Notes under the pieces: model-generated | What the model saw: only the letters and a program-made list of their open reading frames with translations | The model's database searches: none | What the model was told of the DNA's origin: nothing | Shown: positions 57,619 through 64,000 of the stretch, in pieces | How positions within the stretch are numbered: the stretch's first letter is position 1 | How the letters are laid out: each line of letters opens with the position of its first letter | From: Cellulomonas telluris | GTDB taxonomy: Bacteria > Actinomycetota > Actinomycetes > Actinomycetales > Cellulomonadaceae | DNA length: 64,000 bases | Direction: 5' to 3' | Assembly (NCBI RefSeq): GCF_004886325.1 | Contig: NZ_QXFN01000001.1 | Span: forward strand, 806,001-870,000 | Made by a program: the position numbers and the translations under genes

Positions 57619-58569
57619 CTACTTGATGCCGGTCGTGGCGATGCCCTTGACCAGGTACTTCTGGCCGAACAGGAAGGCGAGGAAGACCGGGATGATCGAC
57701 ACGATCGACATCGCGAACATGGGGCCCCACGAGCTCTGGCCCGTGGAGTCCAGGAACGTGCGCAGCGCGACGGGCGCGGTGTGCATGTCGGGCTTGGTGA
57801 GGAAGATCAGCTGGCTGAAGAAGTCGTTCCAGGTCCAGATGAACGTGAAGATCGCGGTGGTCGCGAGCGCCGGCAGCGCGAGCGGCAGCATGATCCGCGC
57901 GTAGATGCGCCCGTGGCCGCAGCCGTCGAGGCGGGCGGCCTCGTCGAGCTCCCGCGGGATGCCGCGGAAGAACTGCACCATGAGGAACACGAAGAACGCG
58001 TCCGTGGCGAGCAGCTTCGGCACGATGAGCGGCCAGAACGTGTTGATCCAGCCCACCTGCGAGAACAGGATGTACTGCGGGACGATGATCACGTGGATCG
58101 GCAGCATGATCGACATGAGCATGATCGCGAACCACAGCTTGCGGCCGCGGAACTCCAGCCGCGCGAACGCGTAGGCCGCCATCGAGCAGGCCACTAGGTT
58201 CCCGACGAGCGATCCGAGCACGATGATCGCCGAGTTCATCAGGTAGTGGCCGAAGGGCCGGGCGAGCGCGTTCCAGCCCTCGGTGTAGTTCGTGAAGTCG
58301 GTCTGCGCCGGGATCAGCGACAGGTCGCGGAAGATGATCTCCGTCGGCTTGATCGAGCTCACGAGCAGCCAGATCAGCGGGTAGATCATCGCCACGGCGA
58401 GGGCGATCAGCCCGGCGTGCTTGAGCACGGACCGGACGCGTCCGGGCCACGGCGAGCGCCGCGAGGTGGCGGGCGCCTCGGCGGCGAGGGCCCGGGTGCG
58501 GTCGGCGAGCGTGCCGGCCGGGGCGGGGGTGGCGGGAGCCGGTTCGGTGCGCACACGGACCTCAGTCAT
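57619..58569 (-). CDS. Sugar ABC transporter permease, MalG/UgpE type
   Basis: A 316-residue permease with six membrane helices. The ATPase-coupling loop is E-A-A-R-L-D-G-C-G-H-G-R-I-Y-A-R-I-M-L-P-L at about residues 195-215. The hydrophilic N-terminus of about 45 residues precedes the first helix. It overlaps the MalF-type gene by eight bases and is followed after 69 bases by the binding-protein gene. It forms the membrane channel with that partner. Confidence 0.94.
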   Translation of the reverse strand: MTEVRVRTEPAPATPAPAGTLADRTRALAAEAPATSRRSPWPGRVRSVLKHAGLIALAVAMIYPLIWLLVSSIKPTEIIFRDLSLIPAQTDFTNYTEGWNALARPFGHYLMNSAIIVLGSLVGNLVACSMAAYAFARLEFRGRKLWFAIMLMSIMLPIHVIIVPQYILFSQVGWINTFWPLIVPKLLATDAFFVFLMVQFFRGIPRELDEAARLDGCGHGRIYARIMLPLALPALATTAIFTFIWTWNDFFSQLIFLTKPDMHTAPVALRTFLDSTGQSSWGPMFAMSIVSIIPVFLAFLFGQKYLVKGIATTGIK

Positions 58570-59506
58570 CGTAGAAGACCCAGAACTTGGAGGCGAAGAA
58601 GTTGATCGCCGTCAGGGCGGCGACGATGAGCACGAGAAGCCACGCCATCGCGGACGCGTAGCCCATGTCGAAGGCGGTGAAACCGCGCTGGTAGAGGTAG
58701 AGCGTGTAGAACATCGTGGAGTCGGCGGGACCACCGGTCCCGCCCGAGACCACGAACGCCTGCGTGAACGACTGGAACGCGCCGATCACCTGCAGCACGA
58801 GGTTGAAGAACACGATCGGCGTCAGCAGCGGCAGCGTGATGTGGAAGAACTGCCGCACGCGCCCGGCGCCGTCGATCGACGCGGCCTCGTAGTACATCGT
58901 GGGGATCTGCCGCAGGCCGGCGAGGAAGATGATCATCGGTGCGCCGAACGTCCACACGTGCAGCAGCACGAGGGTCCACAGCGCGGTGTCGGGGTCGGAG
59001 ACCCAGCCGCGGCCCGGCACGTTGAAGAACGCGAGGAACGCGTTCACCAGGCCCTCGACGCCGAACACCTGGCGCCACAGGATCGCGATGGCGACCGACC
59101 CGCCGAGCAGCGACGGCAGGTAGAACACGGACCGGTAGAACGGCAGGCCCCGCATGCCGCGGTCGAGCAGGAGCGCCAGCCCCAGGGCTGCCAGGAGCTG
59201 CAGCGGCACGCCGACGAGCACGTACGTGAAGGTCACGCGCAGCGAGTTGTGCAGCCGCGTGTCCTCGAGCATCCGCGCGAAGTTGTCCAGGCCGATCCAC
59301 TCGGGCGTCGAGAGCAGGCTGTAGTCGGTGAACGACAGGTACGCGGACGCCACCATCGGCCCGACCGTGACGAGCAGCAGGCCGGCGAACCAGGGCGCGA
59401 GGAAGACGGCAGCGGCGCGTCCGTCACCGCGGCGCAGGGGCGCGCGCCCGGGGGCGCGGCTCGGGCCTGAGCGCGCCGTACGGCGCAGCTCGGAGACCAC
59501 GGACAT
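58562..59506 (-). CDS. Sugar ABC transporter permease, MalF/UgpA type
   Basis: A 314-residue permease with six helices. The coupling loop is E-A-A-S-I-D-G-A-G-R-V-R-Q-F-F-H-I-T-L-P-L at about 215-235. The ATG at 59506 follows AGAGGTGATC. It heads the importer operon and is divergent from the LacI-DUF6807 gene. Two AACCGGTT operators lie in the shared control region, so repression and sugar-dependent release are likely. Confidence 0.94.
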   Translation of the reverse strand: MSVVSELRRTARSGPSRAPGRAPLRRGDGRAAAVFLAPWFAGLLLVTVGPMVASAYLSFTDYSLLSTPEWIGLDNFARMLEDTRLHNSLRVTFTYVLVGVPLQLLAALGLALLLDRGMRGLPFYRSVFYLPSLLGGSVAIAILWRQVFGVEGLVNAFLAFFNVPGRGWVSDPDTALWTLVLLHVWTFGAPMIIFLAGLRQIPTMYYEAASIDGAGRVRQFFHITLPLLTPIVFFNLVLQVIGAFQSFTQAFVVSGGTGGPADSTMFYTLYLYQRGFTAFDMGYASAMAWLLVLIVAALTAINFFASKFWVFYDD

Positions 59507-59612
59507 CGTCGATCACCTCTTCGTGCTCGGCGTGACCCCGGGCGTCGTCGCCGGGGGTTCCGGGGGTCCGTACCTCCTCCCGACCTGTGCCGACGTGCGG
59601 CCGAGACCAGGA

Positions 59613-59626
59613 GGAAACCGGTTCCC
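59613..59626. promoter_or_regulatory. LacI-type operator 1
   Basis: GGAAACCGGTTCCC carries the perfect core AACCGGTT (59616-59623), typical of LacI-family operators with central CG. It lies nearer the importer operon, about 107 bases before the permease start. Confidence 0.75.
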
Positions 59627-59657
59627 GGCCGGGACGCTACCACGCGGTGAAGTCATT

Positions 59658-59670
59658 GGGAACCGGTTTC
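59658..59670. promoter_or_regulatory. LacI-type operator 2
   Basis: GGGAACCGGTTTC shares the same core (59661-59668) in the opposite flanking orientation. The two core centres are 45 bases apart. It lies about 93 bases before the LacI-DUF6807 start, so the protein probably controls its own gene and the divergent importer. Confidence 0.75.
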
Positions 59671-59762
59671 TGGTGGTGTAGTGTCCGCATCGGACGGGGG
59701 CCCGGACGCGTCGACGGAGACGCCGGTCCAGGAGGCCCGCCGGAGCGAGCAGGAGGCCGCAC

Positions 59763-61745
59763 GTGACCACAGAACGGCCGCAGACACGCCTGCCCCGCGC
59801 CGCGGCGACCATCGCCGAGGTCGCGACGGCCGCGGGCGTGTCCCGTGCGACGGTCTCGCGCGTGATGAACGGCCGCGACACCGTCGACGCCGCGCTCGCC
59901 GCCCGCGTGCGCGAGGTCGCCGCACGCCTGCACTACCGGCCCAGCACCGTCGCCCGCAGCCTCTCGCTCGGACGCACCGAGACGGTCGCGGTGGTCGTGC
60001 CCGACCTCGCGAACCCGATGTTCCAGCAGGTCCTGCGCGGCGTCACCGGCGCCGCGGGCGAGGCCGGGTACCGCGTCCTCGTCGCCGACACCGCCGAGCA
60101 CGCCGGCGACGAGGAGCGCGTCGTCCTCGACGCCCGCACCCGCTGCGACGCGCTCGTCCTCGTCTCGCCCCGCATGCCCGAGCGCGCCCTGCGCGCGCTG
60201 CTGCCCCAGGTGCGCCCGGCCGTCGTCGTCAACCGCGCGCCGGACGGGACGACGCCCACGCTCGAGATCGACTACGCCGACGGCATCGCGCAGATCGTCG
60301 ACCACCTGCTCGGCCTCGGCCACCGGCACCTGCTCTACCTCGCCGGCCCGCCCGAGAGCGCGTCCCACCTGCGCCGCCTCGAGGCGCTGCGGGCCGCCGC
60401 CGCGCACCGCTCCGGCGTGCGCCTGTCGGAGATGCCCGCCGGCGCCACCGTCGAGGCCGGGTACGCCGTGGCCGAGGACGTCCTCGCCGCGCGCCCCACG
60501 GCCGTCGTCGCCTACAACGACCTCGTCGCCTTCGGTCTGCTCGCCCGGCTCAACGAGCTGGGCGTGGCCGTGCCCGGGGACGTGTCCATCGTCGGGTTCG
60601 ACGACGTCGAGCTCGCCCGCTTCGCGACGCCGTCGCTGACGACGGCGGCCGTGCCCCAGGCCGAGCTGGGACGGCTGGCGTGGGAGCACCTGCGCCCCGT
60701 CCTGGCGGGAGGAGACCCCGTGCAGGACCCCGCACCGATCCGTCCGACCCTCGCCGTGCGCGCCAGCACCGGGCCCGTCCCGCCGTCCGTCCGCCTCGCG
60801 CGGGCCACCGACGACGGCGTCCCCCGCGCCGACACCGCGCCGCTGCGCGACGTCGCGTGGCGCCTGCAGGACGGCGTCCCGGCCGCCGAGGCGACGGCCG
60901 ACCTGGTCGGGGAGTCGACCGCCGCGCACCTCGGCGCGCTGCCGCTCGCGCGGTACGTCACGGGTGCGGACCTCCCGCCCGTGCACGCGCCCCGCCCGTA
61001 CCTGCACCCCGTGCACACGGCCGGCGGCACGGCGCTCACCGACGTGAGCCCCGTCGACCACCGGCACCACTACGGGATGTCGTTCGCCGTGCCGGTCGTC
61101 AACGGCACGTCCTACTGGGGCGGGCGCACGTTCCTGCGCGACGAGGGCCCGACCCTGCTGCCGAACCACGGCCGCCAGGTGCCGCGCACGCGGCGGGCCA
61201 CCGGCGGCGCGCTCGTCGAGGACGTCGCCTGGCTCGACGAGCGCGGCGAGCCCCTGCTGCGCGAGGACCGCACCCTCGAGGCGCGCCCGTGGCCCGACGA
61301 CCGGGCTTGGCTGCTGCGCTGGTCCAGCACCCTGCACGCCGAGCACGGCGCCCTCGACATCGAGAGCCCGGCGACCAACGGGCGTCCGCAGGCCGGGTAC
61401 GGCGGGCTGTTCTGGCGGCTCGCCGCCGCCGACACGACGTCGGTGCTCGGCGAAGGGCTGGCGGGGGAGCAGGCCGTGCACGGGTCGCGCTCGCCGTGGC
61501 TGGCCTTCGTCCAGCGGCGCGAGCTCGCGTCGACCACGCTGCTGCTGGTCCAGCCGCCGGACCAGGTGCGGCCGTGGTTCGTCCGCGTCGCGGAGTACCC
61601 GGGCGCCGGCCCGGCGCTCGCGTGGGACGCCGTGACGCACGTCCCGGCGGGCGGCACGCTCGAGGCCGGGCTCGCCGCGGTGCTCGTGGACCGGGCGCTC
61701 GGCGCCGACGAGGCGGCGGAGCTGGCGGTGCGGGCATGGGCGTGA
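59763..61745 (+). CDS. LacI-family regulator fused to a DUF6807 (PmoA-like) domain
   Basis: A 660-residue fusion. The LacI HTH (about 17-65) has T-I-A-E-V-A-T-A-A-G-V-S-R-A-T-V-S-R-V-M-N-G. The periplasmic-binding-like sensor (about 70-335) ends S-I-V-G-F-D-D-V-E-L-A-R-F. The C-terminal third (about 350-655) matches DUF6807, with D-H-R-H-H-Y-G-M-S and S-Y-W-G-G-R-T-F. DUF6807 genes are usually separate and linked to sugar oxidoreductases; here the domain is attached to the repressor. The GTG at 59763 follows GGAGG with a longish gap. The oxidoreductase gene overlaps its end. Confidence 0.88.
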   Translation: MTTERPQTRLPRAAATIAEVATAAGVSRATVSRVMNGRDTVDAALAARVREVAARLHYRPSTVARSLSLGRTETVAVVVPDLANPMFQQVLRGVTGAAGEAGYRVLVADTAEHAGDEERVVLDARTRCDALVLVSPRMPERALRALLPQVRPAVVVNRAPDGTTPTLEIDYADGIAQIVDHLLGLGHRHLLYLAGPPESASHLRRLEALRAAAAHRSGVRLSEMPAGATVEAGYAVAEDVLAARPTAVVAYNDLVAFGLLARLNELGVAVPGDVSIVGFDDVELARFATPSLTTAAVPQAELGRLAWEHLRPVLAGGDPVQDPAPIRPTLAVRASTGPVPPSVRLARATDDGVPRADTAPLRDVAWRLQDGVPAAEATADLVGESTAAHLGALPLARYVTGADLPPVHAPRPYLHPVHTAGGTALTDVSPVDHRHHYGMSFAVPVVNGTSYWGGRTFLRDEGPTLLPNHGRQVPRTRRATGGALVEDVAWLDERGEPLLREDRTLEARPWPDDRAWLLRWSSTLHAEHGALDIESPATNGRPQAGYGGLFWRLAAADTTSVLGEGLAGEQAVHGSRSPWLAFVQRRELASTTLLLVQPPDQVRPWFVRVAEYPGAGPALAWDAVTHVPAGGTLEAGLAAVLVDRALGADEAAELAVRAWA

Positions 61746-62929
61746 ACGAGGTGGCACGCGTCGCGGTGGTCGGCGTGCACGGGCACGGGGCGTCGCACCT
61801 GCGCACGGTGCGGGGGCTCGCCGCCGCCGGGCGGGCGCGGCTGTCCGCCGTCGTCGACCCGCGACCGGTCGCGGGCACCGCGCTGACCGAGGCCGAGGCG
61901 GGTGCGCCCGGTCCGCTCGTCCCCGCCGACGCGCGCTGGTACCCGGACCTCGAGGCGCTGCTCGCCGACGCACCGCCGGACGTCGTCGTGCTGGCGACGC
62001 CGATCCACACGCACCTGCCGCTCGCGAGCGCCGCGCTGCGCGCCGGCTGCGACGTGCTGCTCGAGAAGCCCACGGTGGCCTCGCTCGACGAGCACGCCGC
62101 GCTCCTCGACGTCGTGCGCGAGACGGGCCGTCGCTGCCAGGTGGGGTTCCAGACGTTCGGGTCCGGGGCGGCCGACGAGCTCGCGCGGCTCGTCGCGTCC
62201 GGCGAGCTGGGCGAGGTGACGACCGTCGGCGCCGTCGGGACCTGGGTCCGCACGCGCGCGTACTACGCGCGGTCGGCGTGGGCAGGGCGGCGCGTCCTCG
62301 ACGGCGTGCCCGTGGTCGACGGCGTCGTGACGAACCCCCTCGCGCACGCGGTCGCGACCGCGCTGCGGGTCGCGGGGGCCACGCGGGTCGAGGACGTGAC
62401 GTCGGTCGACGTCGAGCTGTTCCACGCCCACCCCATCGAGGCGGACGACACCTCGTCGGTCGTCGTGCGGACCGCCGGCGGCCCCACCGTGGCCGCCGGG
62501 CTGACGGTCTGCGCCGCGGAGCGGACCCCGGCCGTCGTCGTCGTCCGCGGCACCGAGGGCGAGGCGACCCTGCGCTACGAGGCCGACGAGCTCGACGTGC
62601 GCACCGCGCGCGGCGCCCGCACCATCCGCACCGGCCGTCGTGACCTGCTGACGGACCTGCTCGACGCCCGCCTCGACCCGGCGGCCCGGCTGCGCTGCGA
62701 CGTCGCCGACACCGGCGCCTTCATGGCCGTGCTCGACGCCGTCCGCGCGGCGCCGGACCCGCGCCCGGTGCCGGAGGACCTGGTCACGTGGGTCGGCCAG
62801 GGCGCCGACGGGCACCCGGTGGTCGCCGACGTCGAGGCCTGGTGCGACGCGGTCGCCGAGCGCGGCGAGGGCTTCGCGGCGGTCGGCGCGCCGTGGGCGG
62901 TCCCGGTGGCGACGCCGGCGGGCGCCTGA
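61736..62929 (+). CDS. Gfo/Idh/MocA-family oxidoreductase
   Basis: A 397-residue NAD(P)-dependent sugar oxidoreductase. The Rossmann start V-A-V-V-G-V-H-G-H-G lacks the usual third glycine position. The family motif L-L-E-K-P-T is at about residue 113, and a C-terminal alpha/beta domain follows. The substrate is unknown and is likely the sugar brought in by the divergent importer. The ATG at 61736 overlaps the LacI-DUF6807 gene by 10 bases; an in-frame GTG at 61742 is an alternative start with a four-base overlap. The overlap suggests that the DUF6807 fusion and this enzyme act on one pathway. Confidence 0.88.
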   Translation: MGVNEVARVAVVGVHGHGASHLRTVRGLAAAGRARLSAVVDPRPVAGTALTEAEAGAPGPLVPADARWYPDLEALLADAPPDVVVLATPIHTHLPLASAALRAGCDVLLEKPTVASLDEHAALLDVVRETGRRCQVGFQTFGSGAADELARLVASGELGEVTTVGAVGTWVRTRAYYARSAWAGRRVLDGVPVVDGVVTNPLAHAVATALRVAGATRVEDVTSVDVELFHAHPIEADDTSSVVVRTAGGPTVAAGLTVCAAERTPAVVVVRGTEGEATLRYEADELDVRTARGARTIRTGRRDLLTDLLDARLDPAARLRCDVADTGAFMAVLDAVRAAPDPRPVPEDLVTWVGQGADGHPVVADVEAWCDAVAERGEGFAAVGAPWAVPVATPAGA

Positions 62930-62995
62930 CGGTCCCCGGCGCCGGTCCGCCGGGCCTCCGTCCTCGACGTCGGTAGTGGACGCGCCCGCGGACTC

Positions 62996-63090
62996 GCCGA
63001 ACTCGCCACGTCGGCCCGAGTTCGCCACGTCGGCCCGAGTTCGCCACGTCGACCTGGCGAACTCGCGTCCGACCGGCGAACTCGGCGCCG
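62996..63090. repeat. Array of GTTCGCC/GGCGAAC repeats
   Basis: Three near-identical 19-bp units occur in tandem at 62997-63015, 63016-63034 and 63035-63053, sharing TTCGCCACGTCG or its close variant ACTCGCCACGTCG. Two inverted GGCGAACTCG motifs follow (near 63056-63065 and 63075-63084). A GGGATCGGG motif then recurs three times up to about 63133. No gene lies here. It is not a CRISPR array, because there are no spacers. Confidence 0.7.
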
Positions 63091-63139
63091 GGATCGGGCG
63101 CCGGGCGGGATCGGGGGCCCGGGGGGATCGGGGGCGGGG

Positions 63140-63340
63140 TCAGTCCTCCGGGGTCAGGGAGGACTGCTTGTGGGCCGCCCTCTTGCCGCTCTTCGCCGAC
63201 TCGACGACCCAGTACGGGTCGTCCTCGGAGGCGCGGAACTGCTGGCCGTCGAGCTCGAAGTCCTCGGTCCGGCGCTCGACCGTCCGCCCCTCGGTGCGGC
63301 CCTGCGACGTGTTCCAGCTGACCTTCTGACCCTTCCGCAT
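63140..63340 (-). CDS. DUF2945-type (Tudor-like) small protein
   Basis: A 66-residue basic protein starting M-R-K-G-Q-K-V-S-W-N-T-S-Q-G-R-T-E-G, with Y-W-V-V-E-S-A-K-S-G-K-R-A-A-H-K near the end. This is the pattern of the hypervirulence-associated Tudor-like DUF2945 family. Such proteins are small and widespread, with no firmly known function. The ATG at 63340 was chosen; an upstream ATG at 63376 would add 12 unsupported residues. Confidence 0.82.
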   Translation of the reverse strand: MRKGQKVSWNTSQGRTEGRTVERRTEDFELDGQQFRASEDDPYWVVESAKSGKRAAHKQSSLTPED

Positions 63341-63378
63341 GCCGTCGACGCTAGGCCCGCGCGGGCGGTCCGGCACCC

Positions 63379-63418
63379 GGGCGTGCCGCGTCCCGGAGGG
63401 GTGGGACGCGGCACGCCC
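63379..63418 (-). terminator. 16-bp perfect hairpin after the second PL11 gene
   Basis: Arms 63379-63394 and 63403-63418 pair perfectly around an 8-base loop, 13 bases beyond the PL11 gene's stop. It is a convincing terminator for that gene. Confidence 0.75.
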
Positions 63419-63431
63419 GCGCGGTGCGGCG

Positions 63432-64000
63432 TCAGCGCACGTAGAGCCGCTGCTGCGGCGGTGCGGTGAACGGGTCGCCGAGGAAGAACGACGGGTGCGG
63501 CGGCTGGTTGTAGGCGGTGTTCTGCCACGCCAGCGCCACCCGGTACGTCGGGTCGTGCAGCAGCGTCGGCACCCGCAGCGACGTCGGGTGCGGCGTGGCG
63601 TAGATCCGCAGCGCGGCCTCGTCGGACCGCGCCCAGACCACCTCCTCGCGCCAGTCGCCGAGGATGTCGCCGGAGAGCACGGGCGTGGACTTCGTGCCGT
63701 TGTTCGAGCGGACGGACGCGCCCGTCAGCAGACGGGTGTCGCCGCCGGTGCCGTACTTGTCGATGCGGGTGCCGTCGAGGAGCTCGCGCACCGGGTCGCC
63801 GTCCCACCAGGCCAGGAAGTTCGCGGACGACGGCTTGCGTCCGACGGCCGCACCGGTGGCGGCGTTGCGCAGGTCGGGCTCGGCGTTGGACCACGCCTCG
63901 GCGCCGGGGCTGCCCGCGAAGACGTCCCCGGCGACGCCGCGGCCGTTGTCGGCTCCCGACGGCGAGCGCCACAGCGTCTGCCCGGTGCGCGCGTCGGCGA
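63432..64000 (-). CDS. PL11 rhamnogalacturonan lyase, C-terminal part (partial)
   Basis: The 5' end lies outside the window; about 189 codons are visible. The segment A-N-F-L-A-W-W-D-G-D then L-G-D-W-R-E-E-V-V-W and Y-R-V-A-L-A-W-Q-N-T-A-Y-N-Q-P-P-H matches the corresponding end of the PL11 domain at 35544-37330, including the calcium-site N-Q-P-P-H region. It would cleave rhamnogalacturonan I by beta-elimination. It has no C-terminal modules after the catalytic domain, unlike the fusion at 32638. A terminator hairpin follows. Confidence 0.9.
   Translation of the reverse strand, partial: ADARTGQTLWRSPSGADNGRGVAGDVFAGSPGAEAWSNAEPDLRNAATGAAVGRKPSSANFLAWWDGDPVRELLDGTRIDKYGTGGDTRLLTGASVRSNNGTKSTPVLSGDILGDWREEVVWARSDEAALRIYATPHPTSLRVPTLLHDPTYRVALAWQNTAYNQPPHPSFFLGDPFTAPPQQRLYVR

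Noticed and set aside
62996-63090. CRISPR-like direct repeats
   Set aside because: Units abut without spacers, there are only three, and no cas gene is present.

Overview
The window is very GC-rich actinobacterial DNA: nearly every gene is high-GC, GTG starts are common, and many genes overlap by GTGA or ATGA. The gene content suggests a Cellulomonas-like, plant-polymer-degrading, motile actinobacterium. This rests on the rhamnogalacturonan-degrading enzymes, the WhiB, GlnR and Crp regulators and one chemoreceptor. The genus is inferred; no rRNA or other marker is present.

Positions 1-31 kb are mostly housekeeping. 1-6 kb has a gene set also known from mycobacteria: the start of a penicillin-binding protein, whiB4-like, DUF4177, RidA, crp, an RsiG-like protein, nth, an EphE-like hydrolase and nhaA. 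6-13 kb holds glnR, a DsrE protein, a nitrobindin-like protein, ygfZ, an FUSC protein, DUF2516, L-asparaginase II and dtd. 13-18 kb holds a PQQ-type propeller, a macrodomain protein, a PIG-L deacetylase, an aldo/keto reductase and a HAD remnant. 17.6-24.7 kb is a tightly coupled minus-strand MoxR/DUF58/VWA (Bat-like) operon. 24.8-31.2 kb has small membrane proteins, a thioesterase, DUF1275, a PPOX protein, clpC and idi.

31.5-38 kb carries an APH-like kinase gene and a 1771-residue secreted protein joining a CE12 rhamnogalacturonan acetylesterase to a PL11 rhamnogalacturonan lyase. A second PL11 lyase runs off the right edge. The 56-63 kb sugar locus (ABC importer, LacI-DUF6807 fusion, Gfo/Idh/MocA oxidoreductase) is a plausible partner for uptake and use of the sugars released.

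The most interesting region is 38.1-50.8 kb, a class III lanthipeptide locus. It has one LanKC synthetase, six tandem precursor genes (five too short for routine ORF calling), and ABC exporter/immunity genes. A divergent operon codes for a two-component system translationally coupled to an oligopeptidase B-like S9 protease that may remove leaders. An ArsR/SdpI-type regulator and immunity pair follows. All six precursors share an LxLQ leader motif and two SxxSxxxC motifs, the SapB/labionin pattern, with six different fillings.

50.8-56 kb contains a CHASE3-type chemoreceptor, a regulator/serine hydrolase/membrane protein operon and a papain-like protein of unknown role. Intergenic DNA holds strong hairpins, paired LacI-type operators, a ClgR-like box, a cluster of DnaA-box-like sequences and a repeat array near 63.0 kb. 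I saw no insertion sequence, prophage, CRISPR array, rRNA or tRNA.
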